Shown: piece after piece, positions 1 to 11,570 of the stretch | How the letters are laid out: each line of letters starts with the position of its first letter | Position numbering within the stretch: the first letter of the stretch is position 1 | Source: Ustulina deusta | Lineage: Eukaryota > Ascomycota > Sordariomycetes > Xylariales > Xylariaceae | Assembly (NCBI GenBank): GCA_023159155.1 | Contig: JAJNNX010000014.1 | Location: 310,001 to 374,000, forward strand | Direction of reading: 5' to 3' | DNA length: 64,000 nt | The notes under the pieces: generated by a model | What the model was told of the DNA's origin: nothing | The model's database searches: none | Seen by the model: only the letters and a program-made list of their open reading frames with translations | Position numbers and translations under genes: made by a program

Positions 1-2197
1 GGACTGAGAGCAGAGACGAGCTGGGCCGATGTTTCAGGCTGTCTTGGTGTGAAGCTGCCCTCTCGGGATGGATCCGTCAACCGTGGTCGACCTGGATCGA
101 AGGAAGCCGAGACGGGTGTTAGCTGTGTGAAAGGTTGAGGTTGGTATGAATAAGTAACATCTCGAGATCGAGGTGATGGAGATGGATGAGGAAAAGACCG
201 ACCGGGCGAAGTCAACAAGAGCACTACAAAATATATCGAATCATCCTTGGCTAATCCAACACGGACTGGGTGTGGTCGGGGTTGACCATCGGCTACCACG
301 AAAGTGAAGAACTCCTGGCGATCTAGCTGATATCTGGATGCCGTTTCGGGACCAAAAGGCTGTGATTTGATCACTCTCTCTTCCTCGTCTCTTCCATATA
401 TGGGCGGTAAGTAATTTGGTTCTTTTGTAACCTGCTCGTTTTGAAGAGATTTGCACAACGCAACTACACGGTCACGTTCAGGAGGCGTGATCATATCCAC
501 CAACTTCCGGCCGATGATTGGTTGGGACCGATATCCTAACCTTGACTGAGCATTCGACATGGTTGCGTCAATGAAGGTGCCTGACGCCTTTACCACTTCC
601 AAATCCCCTATCGTTAAGAAAGCGACTGGCTCGGGGGCTTGCGTCGCGATTGATAGTGGAGGCGGGAAGACGTTGGCGTCAATCGCCGAACCACGTTCGA
701 TGAACCTAGGCGCAACAACTTCACTAGGTTGTGATTTCAACACTCGATACGATTGACTTCTTCGCAGCGCATCGTCGAATGGAACAGGGGGGGCACTAGA
801 TGGTGTGTAAAGCGAGAGCGGTCTCTGAATCGCCGGGTCCGGCGGATGCGCAAATCGTCCGGCGTCAAAACGAGGCTCTCGATCGTCACGTAACCGTGGC
901 CTCCCGCGTTTCTTATGTTGGATGTCAATACAGGCATCTTCTTTCCCATTGCTCAAGCAACGTGAGCATGGTCTTTGAGCTGTTGAATATTCATTGTCAG
1001 CTTCTGGCCATGGCAAATGATAATAGTTCGAGCAACCTCGCCTCAAAAGAGTAGTATCTAGAGGGGCGTGGGCGTCGAAGGCATGGTTAAGCACTCGCTT
1101 CTGTAAGTTGCTCTCCTGAAATTGCGCATTGGAAGTTTTATGCCCTTTGCTACCCAATCGACAACACCCATCCCCCTGTTGGTAGTTTTAGGGTTGCCCT
1201 GAATCCCCCGAAACAGGTTTTCAAGTAGTAAGGTCAAGCTCCGTCCACGTCTCTCCAGGATATACCTGGGGGCACCCAGACTACAAAAGATAAGCCCCAC
1301 GGTTACATGTGCCCGATCCTGCTGAAGGAGTCATGGAGAGTGCCCGCTTGGGTTATCTACCTCCATGAGAACTGTGTATGATGTCATCCGGTCCTCCACC
1401 TTGTTCATGGGTTTTGTGGTGTTTGTGGAGACCTAGAAGTCCCTACTGGGTTCAGATTGAAGGCCTCGGGCTCCGTCGTGAAGATATCATGCCAAACATG
1501 AAAAAAGCGTACATACCATCACATCTACGGGAAGTCAGTGCTTATGCTGAAGATAGGATCACATCAAAGCTTACCGAAGATGAGCTCTTTTGCAAGGAAC
1601 ACAAGCAGACGCAACATGACCTTTGGTCTTCCTTTGGGACTTCGGAGAGGTGAACGCTGGGTTCTCCGAACCTGGAGGGTTGATGGGCATCGAATATGGG
1701 GCAGGACCAAGTCCGGGCCCACCTACCGGAGGTAATGAATACTGTGATTGCGGTATCATTTGTCCTGACGGTGGAGGATATGTTATTGGCCGTCCTATCG
1801 GGTCCTCTGAGCGCCGGTATGAATATGGGTTTCGATCTGGCGTTTCTAATGGGAAGGGTCGTGCAGCAGTTAAAGGAGGAGGCGGCGGTAGAGGTTGAGG
1901 AGGTGCTGTCCGATACTCGACCCCCGAAATAGCTGGACCTGCACGATACGCATCGTGAGATGGAGCCTGGAAGCCCCCTTGACCTCGCTCAGCGGCCTCT
2001 TGGTTTGGCTTCGGCGGGCGCGGAGGAGAACCTGACATAGGCGGAGAAGGATACGCCCTCGTGCCGCGCAGAGCACACTCCTTCTCCTCTGCTCGGGCCC
2101 GGGTTAGGTCTAGAGCGCTGGCCACGTAGTCAGATCGACCTCTACGCTGGCCAACAGGGATGAACAACTGCTCAATACCACGGTTAAGGGTTTGCAT
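1..2197 (-). CDS. Zn2Cys6 + PAS-domain transcription factor (partial, 3' end off the left edge)
   Basis: Fungal binuclear-zinc-cluster regulator, expected to act in the nucleus. Exons seen: 2197-1575, a microexon 1524-1517, and 979 to the left edge. Introns 1574-1525 (50 nt) and 1516-980 (537 nt, branch point GCTGAC near its 3' end). Spliced order: a Pro/Ser-rich N-terminus with PSPPMSGSPP, a basic stretch, the zinc cluster starting ACVPCKRAHLRCD, then QHKKRGRPRLRDDRE, then a PAS-like segment (FLTIGDLEV, later LGYRSQPIIGRKLVDMI), then a Ser/Pro-rich tail still open at base 1. The microexon supplies A-TGT-GAT-G, so the third zinc-ligand Cys depends on it. The start ATG at 2197 is the first in-frame ATG after an upstream stop; an extra 5' coding exon is not excluded. 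Zinc cluster plus PAS resembles the AcuK/Ert1 architecture, but the cluster differs, so I give no name or target genes. The family call is firm; the 5' end is not. Confidence 0.85.
1517..1524 (-). other. 8-nt microexon of the Zn2Cys6 gene
   Basis: Read on the minus strand, the 8 bases ATGTGATG lie between a GTAG acceptor (1528-1525) and a GTATGT donor (1516-1511). Joining CATCTTCG, this octamer and CTCAAAGACC restores H-L-R-C-D-A-Q-R-P with no frame change. Skipping it would remove a zinc ligand and shift the frame. No other join in the 596 bases between the two large exons that I tried gave the expected CD dipeptide. Confidence 0.8.
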
Positions 2198-2440
2198 GGA
2201 TGCTGTCCGAGATGACTGCGTAGTTCCCAGGGGCCTTCTCAGATGGCCGCCACACACTTTATTTGGGATCGGATGGATCTTCCTCAGAAGTACGGACCTT
2301 CTTCAGAAGCACGATGCGGCAAAGCTGAGAGATGCGCATGCTAGAATGTGACGGTCTCGACAGGGCAGTATATCCAGACGTCTCCTTTCTTTCCACCTTA
2401 TTCCCGATGCTTGCTAGTTAGTCAGCAGAGGTGTTGTACG
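2198..2440 (-). promoter_or_regulatory. 5' leader of the Zn2Cys6 gene: probable leader intron end and a 26-codon uORF
   Basis: On the minus strand a strong branch point GCTGACTAAC is followed by a TAGCAAG acceptor ending at 2410, which suggests a leader intron. Downstream of it, an ATG at 2339 opens a 26-codon reading frame that stops at 2259, 61 bases before the main ATG at 2197. Such a uORF would be expected to lower translation of the regulator. The donor of the leader intron was not identified. Confidence 0.45.
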
Positions 2441-4193
2441 AGCTCAGAGATATGCGCTCCCAAGTTCCTGCCGTTCAACAGATGATGGCTATCAATCACA
2501 ACACTCCAGCTTCTCGAGGTACCTTCGTGGGGTAGAGATATATATATAGGAGCCGGCGGTAGAAGGCGAACAAGACTCTAGTGAGCACGATGATGGATAG
2601 ACAGCGGCAATCTGAGAGTCTCGGTCGGACGAGAGAGTCGATTGTGGCACTGGGTCAGTCGAAGTTGGAAGATCCAGTGGTACGGCGCGCGGTTGTGCAG
2701 TGGAAACCTGAGAGGACGGCGAAAGGCGGAGAGCTGCAGCATGGACACAAGACCTCTCCTGTAGCACGGCGCAGCGGTCTCCTAGGTCTTGGAGGCCTGG
2801 GAAGCAACGTGCTACTGGTGGCTATGGCGCGCGGAGGTTAATATCGCCGGACGGTGTCGAGTCGACGGTTGAAGAGCTCAACAATCTTGGTTCTGTCGCT
2901 AGGATCGTGGGAGGTTTTTGTGCGACTTTAATATTAATATTAGATATGGGAACAATTCGGACGACAGGGGAGGGGTGTATAGTGTAGACTAGCATGTACA
3001 GATTACAGCACTACGCTACAGTGTACCGTTCCAGTCGCTGCATAGTCGCCGGGACCTGCTTGGCGGTCCTTCTCGCTACCTGATAGCCCGGGTGGCATTG
3101 ACATTAAGCTGGCACGGGCACACGACAATGGGGGAATCATCCATGACAGAACCGTGGCAAGGCATGGTGGGCTACACTGGGGGGGGTGTGTGTGCAAGCA
3201 GGAATATCACAAAAGGGGGGGCCGAAGAGAATGCCGTTGAGGAATGGTCGAAATTACTAGCAAGGCAGGCGAACATGGCACGATGGTGTTGCGTCTTAGA
3301 GACATTGGCAAATTGGCGCCTCGAAGGAGGAAAATGGACTTTTGAACTAACCATTACAGGTCTTTCCAACATAGTGTCGTAGTATACCTAGTAGTGTACC
3401 CTATTTCAGAGGCAACACTAGCTGGACGCGGTGGTGGACCTCGTCGAGTAGGCCATGGTGCCAGAATGGTGGGATCCTAGTCAGTCCAAGGCTCATGGGC
3501 TCTGTGGATATGCCAGGGGTATACCCTTGTCGAGACTGTGAAGCATGCGCTGCTAATCATTGCTCAGGGATTCAAGCTATGCACGCGCAGTACCTACCTA
3601 GTGGTCTAGGTAGCGGGTGGGTAACATGAGATAGGTAGCTGGAACAGGTAGAGATGGCGAAAAGATGCTCGTAAGTAATTTCGTCGTGAAAATGTAGGAC
3701 ATCACCTTGTCACGGATCATGATGCGAATGGAGGGGAAGAAAGTAAGTAGATGACTGCCTACCTGGGCTGCTTCATCTATACCTCGGCATTATATTATTA
3801 CCTACTATTCTAACGGCACTTCGAGCTTCGGCTTACTTAACTATTATCGTCCGCAAATCACTGCGCAAGTAGACTGGAGAGAAGTTCTATGGTATTTAAT
3901 CCAAGAATAATATGATCACCCACAAACTTGAGCTCAAGGCCGATCAGCGGTTAAAGTCTCCGTCGTCGAAGCGTTGCGCCACGAATAGCAGGCACGGGAT
4001 GTGCGTGTTCGTCGTGTCTCAAGATTTGCAGAGATGCGCAACCCGCGACGATGAGACATATCTCTAAATAAATAAAAAAAGGCTGGTCCTTTTTTGTTGC
4101 GAAGAATCGAGGGAATCTCATTGGATGATTTTGTCGAGACGTTACGCTCCGAGATTTCGAGCAAGGGGGGGTGAGAGGGAAGAGAAGATTGGA

Positions 4194-4226
4194 CGGATGG
4201 GATGAGATGGGATGGGATGGATGGGA
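4194..4226 (+). repeat. GATGG-type short tandem repeat
   Basis: Imperfect tandem copies of GGATG/GGGAT, directly preceding a GAGCGAGCGAG run. Confidence 0.7.
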
Positions 4227-4304
4227 CCAAGCTTGCTGTTAGAGCGAGCGAGCGAGTTGCTTTGCTTCAACGGCCCTCCGCGGGGCGTGCAGCTTGCATG
4301 TCTG

Positions 4305-4370
4305 ATAGTCCGGCGGATCGGTGCCCAGTCATGTCCTCATAGTCCGGAGGATCGGTGGTGCCCAGCCATG
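4305..4370 (+). repeat. imperfect tandem duplication, two about 30-nt units
   Basis: Unit 4305-4333 and unit 4339-4370 share ATAGTCCGG(C/A)GGATCGGTG and CCCAG(T/C)CATG, with one substitution in each part and a 3-nt insertion in the second copy. The high identity suggests a recent local duplication. Confidence 0.75.
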
Positions 4371-4544
4371 CTCTGTCGAGGCAATTGCCCTCTCGCAGGG
4401 TAAGGGTAGACGAGAGAAAAGAAAAGCTGCATGCCGGCAGTGGGTGTTGTATGGTGGTAGCTCGCAACTAAGCTACTACCTACCTACCTAAGCTAGGTAC
4501 ATACCTACTATCTACACCAGAGCGGAAGGGAGGTCGGCGAGATA

Positions 4545-4609
4545 CGGAGACAGAGAGAGAAGAGACAGACAGAGACAGGTACAGAGACAGAGACAGAGAC
4601 AGAGAGAGG
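4545..4609 (+). repeat. purine-rich (GAGACA)n / (GA)n repeat
   Basis: Imperfect GAGACA and GACAGA copies ending in GAGAGAGAG. A TACCTACCTACC run lies just upstream. Confidence 0.7.
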
Positions 4610-7600
4610 GTCGTACCAAGGTAATCAATCAATCTGTATGTGCACTACCCAGGTACGGCTGTGCGATGGTCGATAATTGGTTTAGTCCCGAGAGTCGAAA
4701 CGGCCTGCGGCAGGCGAGTTTGGGAAAAATCGCCCGAATCTGCACACTGGACCGGCTTGCATGAGGGTTTCAAAAGACGGGACGAAATGCCTCGTCGCGC
4801 TACGACGCAGGATCTCGTGTGCCTTTGGCAGGGCGGGTGTGTGAGTGTATGTGAGTGAGTGTGTGTGTGTGTACACTTCGCGTGTAAGAGAGATGCAGTC
4901 GGTAGCGTACGTAGGTAGGTAGAGCAAGATGGGTATCGGTAGTGTGTGGTAGACTTGTACATGTATGTAGTATAGGCAGTGTCTATAGAGCACCTACATG
5001 TAGAGAGAGTATTCGGCACCACGCCTCCACTTCCACCGTCACCCTGGGGAAAAGAAGGGGGAGAAAAAAAGATGGGATGAAAATAATAATAATAAAAATA
5101 ATAAAAATAAAAGAGACATCGCGGGGATGGTACCGAGAATGGCCGTGACCGGCTCCCGACAACACAGGCCTGAGGCGAGACTGAGGTTACCACCTACAAT
5201 CCTTTACTTCACTTGGTGTACTTACTTCACTTATACTGCTTACACTTACTACAGGTCTGCCGTCGATTGGCGAAAATAAGGACGGCCAATGTCGAACGCA
5301 AAAAAGTGAGAGAGAGAGAAAGAGAGAGCACTCTGCTGCGAGTGAGAGTCGGCACCTCCTGGCGGCAGCGAAACCGATAGGGCCGAGGATCGTCGGATTC
5401 AGGAGGAACCGTTGGAGAAAAAGAGGTCGAGGTGAGAGAAATGTCTTACTCCAAAATTACTTAACCCCGTTTTGGGATCACCAGATGCGCGGATCTCTTA
5501 TGCCATCATCTATCTCATTTATTTCCCCTACACTGCTGAGGTCGGGGTCGGTAGTATAGGTCGCAGTGGAGGCATATATGCAGATACAGGAACCCGTTTG
5601 GGGAGGATGAAGCTCGAATGCTCGAACAGGCAAGGGTGCTACGTACTACCTTAGCTACCGTAGTAGTGTAGGTATAGCAAGGAGATATACCTACGGCGAA
5701 TGTCACACTACCAAGAAAACGGTCTAGGCTCGAAGGCACCCCCGTTGACACGTTGACAGATCTTAGCGCTAAAAGTAGCGTAGGTAACCTACCTAGTACC
5801 TACACCAACCACACTACCTCGACCTGCCTGCCTATACCACCTATACCATCTCCCTTGCCTGCTTATTAAGTCCGCCCACCGGGAACACTGAGAGGTTGCA
5901 TCCGATGCTTTCATTTCGACGGGATGCATCGGACGACGAATAGGCAAAATTGCCCAACCAAAGAATCCGAAAGCTTGTTCCCAACAGCCGTACCAGTGGA
6001 TGTACGTGGAGAGAGCCTACGGCTCGATGGGTTCGCGTAATGTCGAGGAAGAGTAGGCATCCACTAGCGTCTCTCGAGTCTAGCGTAAGCCACATGATTT
6101 ACTTACATTGGATAGGTAACGTGGGCTGGCCACTGCTCTCGGTAGTGGCTGGGTGGTTTATATATTCCGGCCTAGCGAGTGCTTGATGGGCATTATTCTC
6201 GGATCCCGTATCTCAACACACGAGGTATGTCCCATGCGGTCGTCAATAGTGTGCACTATACACATCGTCGACCTCTGCTAGCGAGCTGCATGGATACGTG
6301 GTGCTCTATCCCCGTATCGCTTGTTCGCCCGTCATGTTCTCGGAATAAGGTTATTGACAGTTAGATCAGACCGAAAAGCCCATGTTCTTTAACGTGTGTA
6401 CATATATAACATGTAGGCGATTTTGGGGTGGGCATCAACCACGTAACCGTATGCGTATACTTGCTACCTACTTACCTACCTACCTACACTACACTACCTA
6501 CATGTTGGTATTTTGATTCGAGACTTGAAAACCCCGAAACCCTCCGCGCCCTTCCTTTCCACTCTGTTGCCGGTAAATAGATACACACTCCGTCCCGAGT
6601 TTGTTATCCGAGCGCTAAATTGAAACCCCTATGCCGGGGTTGGAATAAGCAGCCGAGGAAGTGGCATCAGTCAATTGACTAAACTCCCTGGGCTATCTCA
6701 CTTACACGAGTATGCATCGATGACCGGTTTAGTGCAGGCAGCTATAGAGCGCCACAACTTTCCCGGTTACCCACTACCCATTCACCACCGCATACTACCT
6801 ACCTACTATTATTATACGTCCGTATAGTCCGGCGGTAGTATCTGGTGTAGTTGGAGATGCTCATACGCTTTTGCATGCTTGAATTAAACCCAGCGCTTGG
6901 CATGTGCAATCTTCCCAGTGCCTTTCCCGGCTTGGCACCTGGTTCACTGGCAGACCTGCCCTCGCAGCGTCGCATTGGCTAATCTTGAATTTCTCCAAGT
7001 GGGAATAATCCGTACCGTGGGACGTGCGGTGATTTCGAGATTGCTCGACTGGGCCGGGCCTATCCTCCTCTGAGCTACGCGTCGTACCACGACGAGAGAT
7101 TCCCCACGCCCAAGGCATGACACTATTGATTATTTAAGGTCACGGTGAGGGTGATCATCATCACCATCAATTTCCAATGCATGACTCTCGCGGTGGGCCA
7201 TCTGAACGCTCTGAAGTGCCGAGGCTAGCGAGGCTATTCTTGCAAGGCTGGTGGTTGCCTTTCTTCTCTCCATTGGTAAGGCCAGAGTAGTGTCGTGTAG
7301 TGGTAGGCAAATCAAAAATCCCCATCACGATGATGATACTTGAAGGAATGTCATAAATAGCCAAATGCGAAGGTTTCTGAAAGGAAAAAAGAAAAAAAAG
7401 AAAAAAAAAAGAAAAGAACAAAGTCGGCTCTAAAAATAGCACCCATTGTCCGTGCAGCAGATCTATCGTTAACGACAATTATTCAAGGTTGCAGACGGCC
7501 AATCAATTCTCGAGCACACGCTCGACTGAGAGATCCTCGGGGTTTATGCGCAGAATCAGATGAACCTGTCACATCGCGTAGGTAGCCCAGGCCTGCCCAG

Positions 7601-7902
7601 GCGTTACAAGATCGCGTATCAAGTGTCAGAGTGACCTAGTTCGTGCTACGAGGATATCGAGGCGCCCTGCTGCCCGTTCGTCGCAATACCCATTTCCGAC
7701 CACCTACCTACAGTAGCGTGCCCCGTCGTGCGCGGTAGACAGACAGAAGAACTGCATCGCATCGTATACCTACGTGGGGAGGGTTGATTCACGGTTCGAG
7801 TACCTACCTACCTCGGTGTGCTTGAAACCTATAGTCGGGGGGTTTCTAAGGTGATCACCACTGCTCGATGTGGCCGTGTTGTTCCGTTCATTACAGCCGC
7901 CA

Positions 7903-7931
7903 GAAAGAGACAGAGAGAGAGAGAGAGAGAA
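7903..7931 (+). repeat. (GA)n microsatellite
   Basis: Uninterrupted GA dinucleotides followed by an A/T-rich AATTAAAATA duplication. Confidence 0.8.
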
Positions 7932-10900
7932 ATTAAAATAAATTAAAATAAAAAGCCTCATGTTATGCGGTTTTCGTGTAATGGTATCGCCGGTTCATTC
8001 CTTGTGCAAAAAAAAATTACCTTTATTTTTTTTTTCCTTTTTTTCATGCACCCTATTTCAAGCCCTGTACACGTACAGCCCCCCAAAAAAGGCGCCTCAC
8101 GCCGATGCTACGATGCGGTGACACCTGCTATGTACTCAACCCTGAGGCTCTGTTAAGGTGCGGCTTGATTCCGAGTGCCATTCCCTGCTTCTTAACATCC
8201 TTATTTATCCCGCCCTATAGGCCAGAGGGTGTTAAGACGTCTGGCTCCCAGGGTTGGCCGATGTACCCTAGTGTATACTAAATCGCGCCCTATGGGCTTT
8301 CTTTAGCCGCACACGACGCATCCAAATTCTCTCTCCCCAGAGTCCTCGACAGTATTGGCCACGCAGTGACAGGACCCGGAGACGAGGATCTGAAGCACTT
8401 GATGACGCGAAGTGTATTCGAACTTATCAAGATGCGTCGTGCTAAGCGCTTCGAGAGGTATCATACGTTGCCGTCCGGGTATATTATCCACCGTGAGAGG
8501 TTTTTGCCTCGGGGGGGGTGAGGGGAGGGACCTACGCTACGCTACAAAACAGAACCCAGACAAGACAGACGCATGAGCGAGCCCATGGGCTGGCAACTGG
8601 CTATGCCGATATGCAAGGTCCCGTTGTGTCCCTGATCCCCAGACTTGAGTGGTACTGTAACACCCTTATTTGGAGACAAGCATCGCCGACTAGGATACGA
8701 CGAGTTATTTGAAAATGATCACTTGACCAATTGCCTGGGTAGTCCCCTCTGACCACAATTCCCAAAGCTCATTTTCTTCCAGAGGCGGGGAAAGCCAATG
8801 GGAGTTCCTTATTCCTTGGCGAACATATACGGGATACGTCATTCCACTTTCTAGCAGAAATATAGAATATCGCCGTCATATTCTATTATATATTGCCGTC
8901 CAAACTGTACGGTACACTTCCTAGTCCCATCGTATCTCGCTCCGTTTTGTGATTCTTTGCACTAGACTCAGGTTTCAAGCCTCTTTTTCGTCTGAAGGTT
9001 AGCGTTTGCAAGCTGTATACGGAACCCTACACTACACTACACTAGATAAGGCAGTGGGTGTAGTGTAATAGGTCATTTATCACACCTAGGAAGAACCCAT
9101 GATCCCGGCGTCCGACGCATCTGGGGTCATTTGAGCCCCAATGCAGCAGATTGGCTGGCCTAGGCTGTTCGGTGCACAGTACAAATCGGCCGACGGTGCA
9201 CCACCGATGCCGTAACAACATGCTTCGACATGAATAGTGTACAACTGACATGAACAAATAGTGCACATATCAAGAAGACGATCGGCCGGTCAATGTGAGT
9301 GGTGTTGTGTTGAATCATGACCCCTTGTTATGACAAGTTTCCTATAATTTGTGAGATATCATTCCACACCACAGGTCGAGATGCATTTACAGGTACCTAG
9401 TGTACTTAGATTTCGATATATACTAACCCTGGTAATTTGATTCGAGTAACAAAAGCCGAACGGATGGGACGAGAAACCGTTAATTCCTCTGCAAACCCAT
9501 GTCGGCATTCTCACCACAAGGAGCCATTCCTACACCTAGGTAGTGTACACTACCGCTGGCGAGTGCCCGCTCTACAACAACTATTTGCAAATAGTCGTAT
9601 AATTACCTATATATATGTACACGCAACTGTGTTTAGACGGGCAGCAACAAGAGTTGACTCGTAAGACCCGTTTGTCGCACCATCACTGACTCAGCTCGAC
9701 CCGCAGCCTGCTTGTGACCATGACCTAGAACGAATCCGCTTGTAATTTCGACTCGTCTCGATGCAATCCAACGGTGCTGCAGGTAGTGTAGGCGGTCATC
9801 TTTCTAGTGTAAGTAGGTAGCTCCCCTTCCTGCCTGCCGACAGGGTCGCCACGAGGCCAGCCATTTCATCCCCAGCTGAGAGGCGTCATGACGCTAAGGC
9901 CCGGGGGGTCTCCTCGTAAAATCTCCTGTACCACTCTCAGCAGTTCCTTCACACTACTACCCAGGCAATACTGCAAGTCCCAAGCACAGTACTTTGGTAT
10001 TATACTATGAATCGGAGAAGATCACCCCGTCGCGCGCGCGACCGTTGTCGTTTTATCTCTCTGCCTGCCTTATTTCCCACGAGTAGACTGCGAGCATCTC
10101 GTGGCGCCTTAAAAAACCGACGTCTCCTCGGGGGAAGAGGGTTCCGCGAGATGCGTCAGGGAGATCTCTCTTTCCCATTGAATCCCACACAATGACGTCC
10201 AGGACGGAATACGGCGTGGCCATTTTCCAGTGCCAAGGGATGACGACCTGGATCCCTTGTGAAAGCCGCCCTCGTAATTAAGTGGTGCTGACCCAATCAA
10301 CTTACACTCCTGTCGACAAAAATGTGGCTCGACGAGTTTCTGCTACCACGTGTGAAAAGTCTCGGCATGTGGTAGATTCAGAATGCGAATCCGATTGTGG
10401 CACTGGAGCGAATAGGATTACCTATACCCATACAAAACTGTTGGACCTAGACTACTAGTAGACACTCCACACCTGCGGTGTTCCTTAATAAGGTATTAGG
10501 TGGTGTAGATGTGTTCGTTGCCAGGTTGAGATGACGTTACCCCTGGCTTTTCTGCCCTGGTGGTTCAGTTACCGTCATACTGGGGCCCAACACCTGACTA
10601 CACTACACCCACACTATACTCCGCGGATTCATTACCGTAATGGACTCAGCCAGAGCATTGGGTTTTGGTACAGACGAATCCGGTCTAAGTGGTTAGTTAG
10701 GTTCGCTGATGGGAAGACGGCAACACTATATGCTACAAGTCAAGCCCATTATTCCTCAATTGGGATCGAGATAGTGGTGGCATTCACTACAGACGGCATC
10801 TCTCGCCTCTTCCTTTTGAGCTACTAATATGTATTCCAAACAGACACCCACGATTCTCCGACTCCGGGCCGAAGCTAACACGTGCGAGCTATCAATATCA

Positions 10901-11551
10901 AATACAGTAATCGGACAAGCGAATAACGAAATTAACCTGCAGGGGACGATTCTGAGCGACCTCGCAATGTAGGTAGGTAGTACCTCTCTGATCGCCAACT
11001 GATGCATAAAAGTCTCGCGGATGCTAGCGAGGTGCACACTACCACTACACTACCTCCTAGTCTAGGCGCTGAGACTACTACCTCTGGCTACGACCCCCAA
11101 CAAAAGGCAGGATAACAACGGCTGATTAATCCTACGGAAGGTAGAATCCCGACTGCGAACCTTCTAGTATACTACCTACAGATGTAGGTATATCAAATCG
11201 TGGCCCCGAAGAGGAACCTACTCACGATAGCCAAGGGATCCTGTCGCGTCGCTTAGCCGGAGAATATCAGCCCCGGTCTGGATTACGTCTAGTGTATACT
11301 ACTGCGTCCATAGGACGTCTCGCTAACACACCACTGGATCGATGCAATTATGACTTGTTACAGTCGTCTAGGCGAGACTGCATGCGTTCGTGATGAATCT
11401 ATAAGTAGAAGTCAGACGGGAGTTGATTCAGTAGTGATTTATCAAGCGCCGACAGTTGAATGTCCCAGCCTATGAGAGAAGCTCCTCCTGTGCCACGGTG
11501 TGAAAATATAGGTGGGGGGGTTCGTCGTGTCGTAGTGTAAATGGCACACAG

Positions 11552-11570
11552 TATCATATCATATCATATC
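11552..11570 (+). repeat. (ATATC)n short tandem repeat
   Basis: Nearly four copies of a five-base ATATC/TATCA unit. Confidence 0.75.

Noticed and set aside
4478..4500. ACCTACCTACC runs as telomere-like repeats
   Set aside because: They do not match the fungal TTAGGG repeat in any phase and occur as short scattered words, not terminal arrays.
4645..5193. 182-codon minus-strand open frame
   Set aside because: Largely Tyr/Phe/Thr-His repeats translated from microsatellites and A/T runs.
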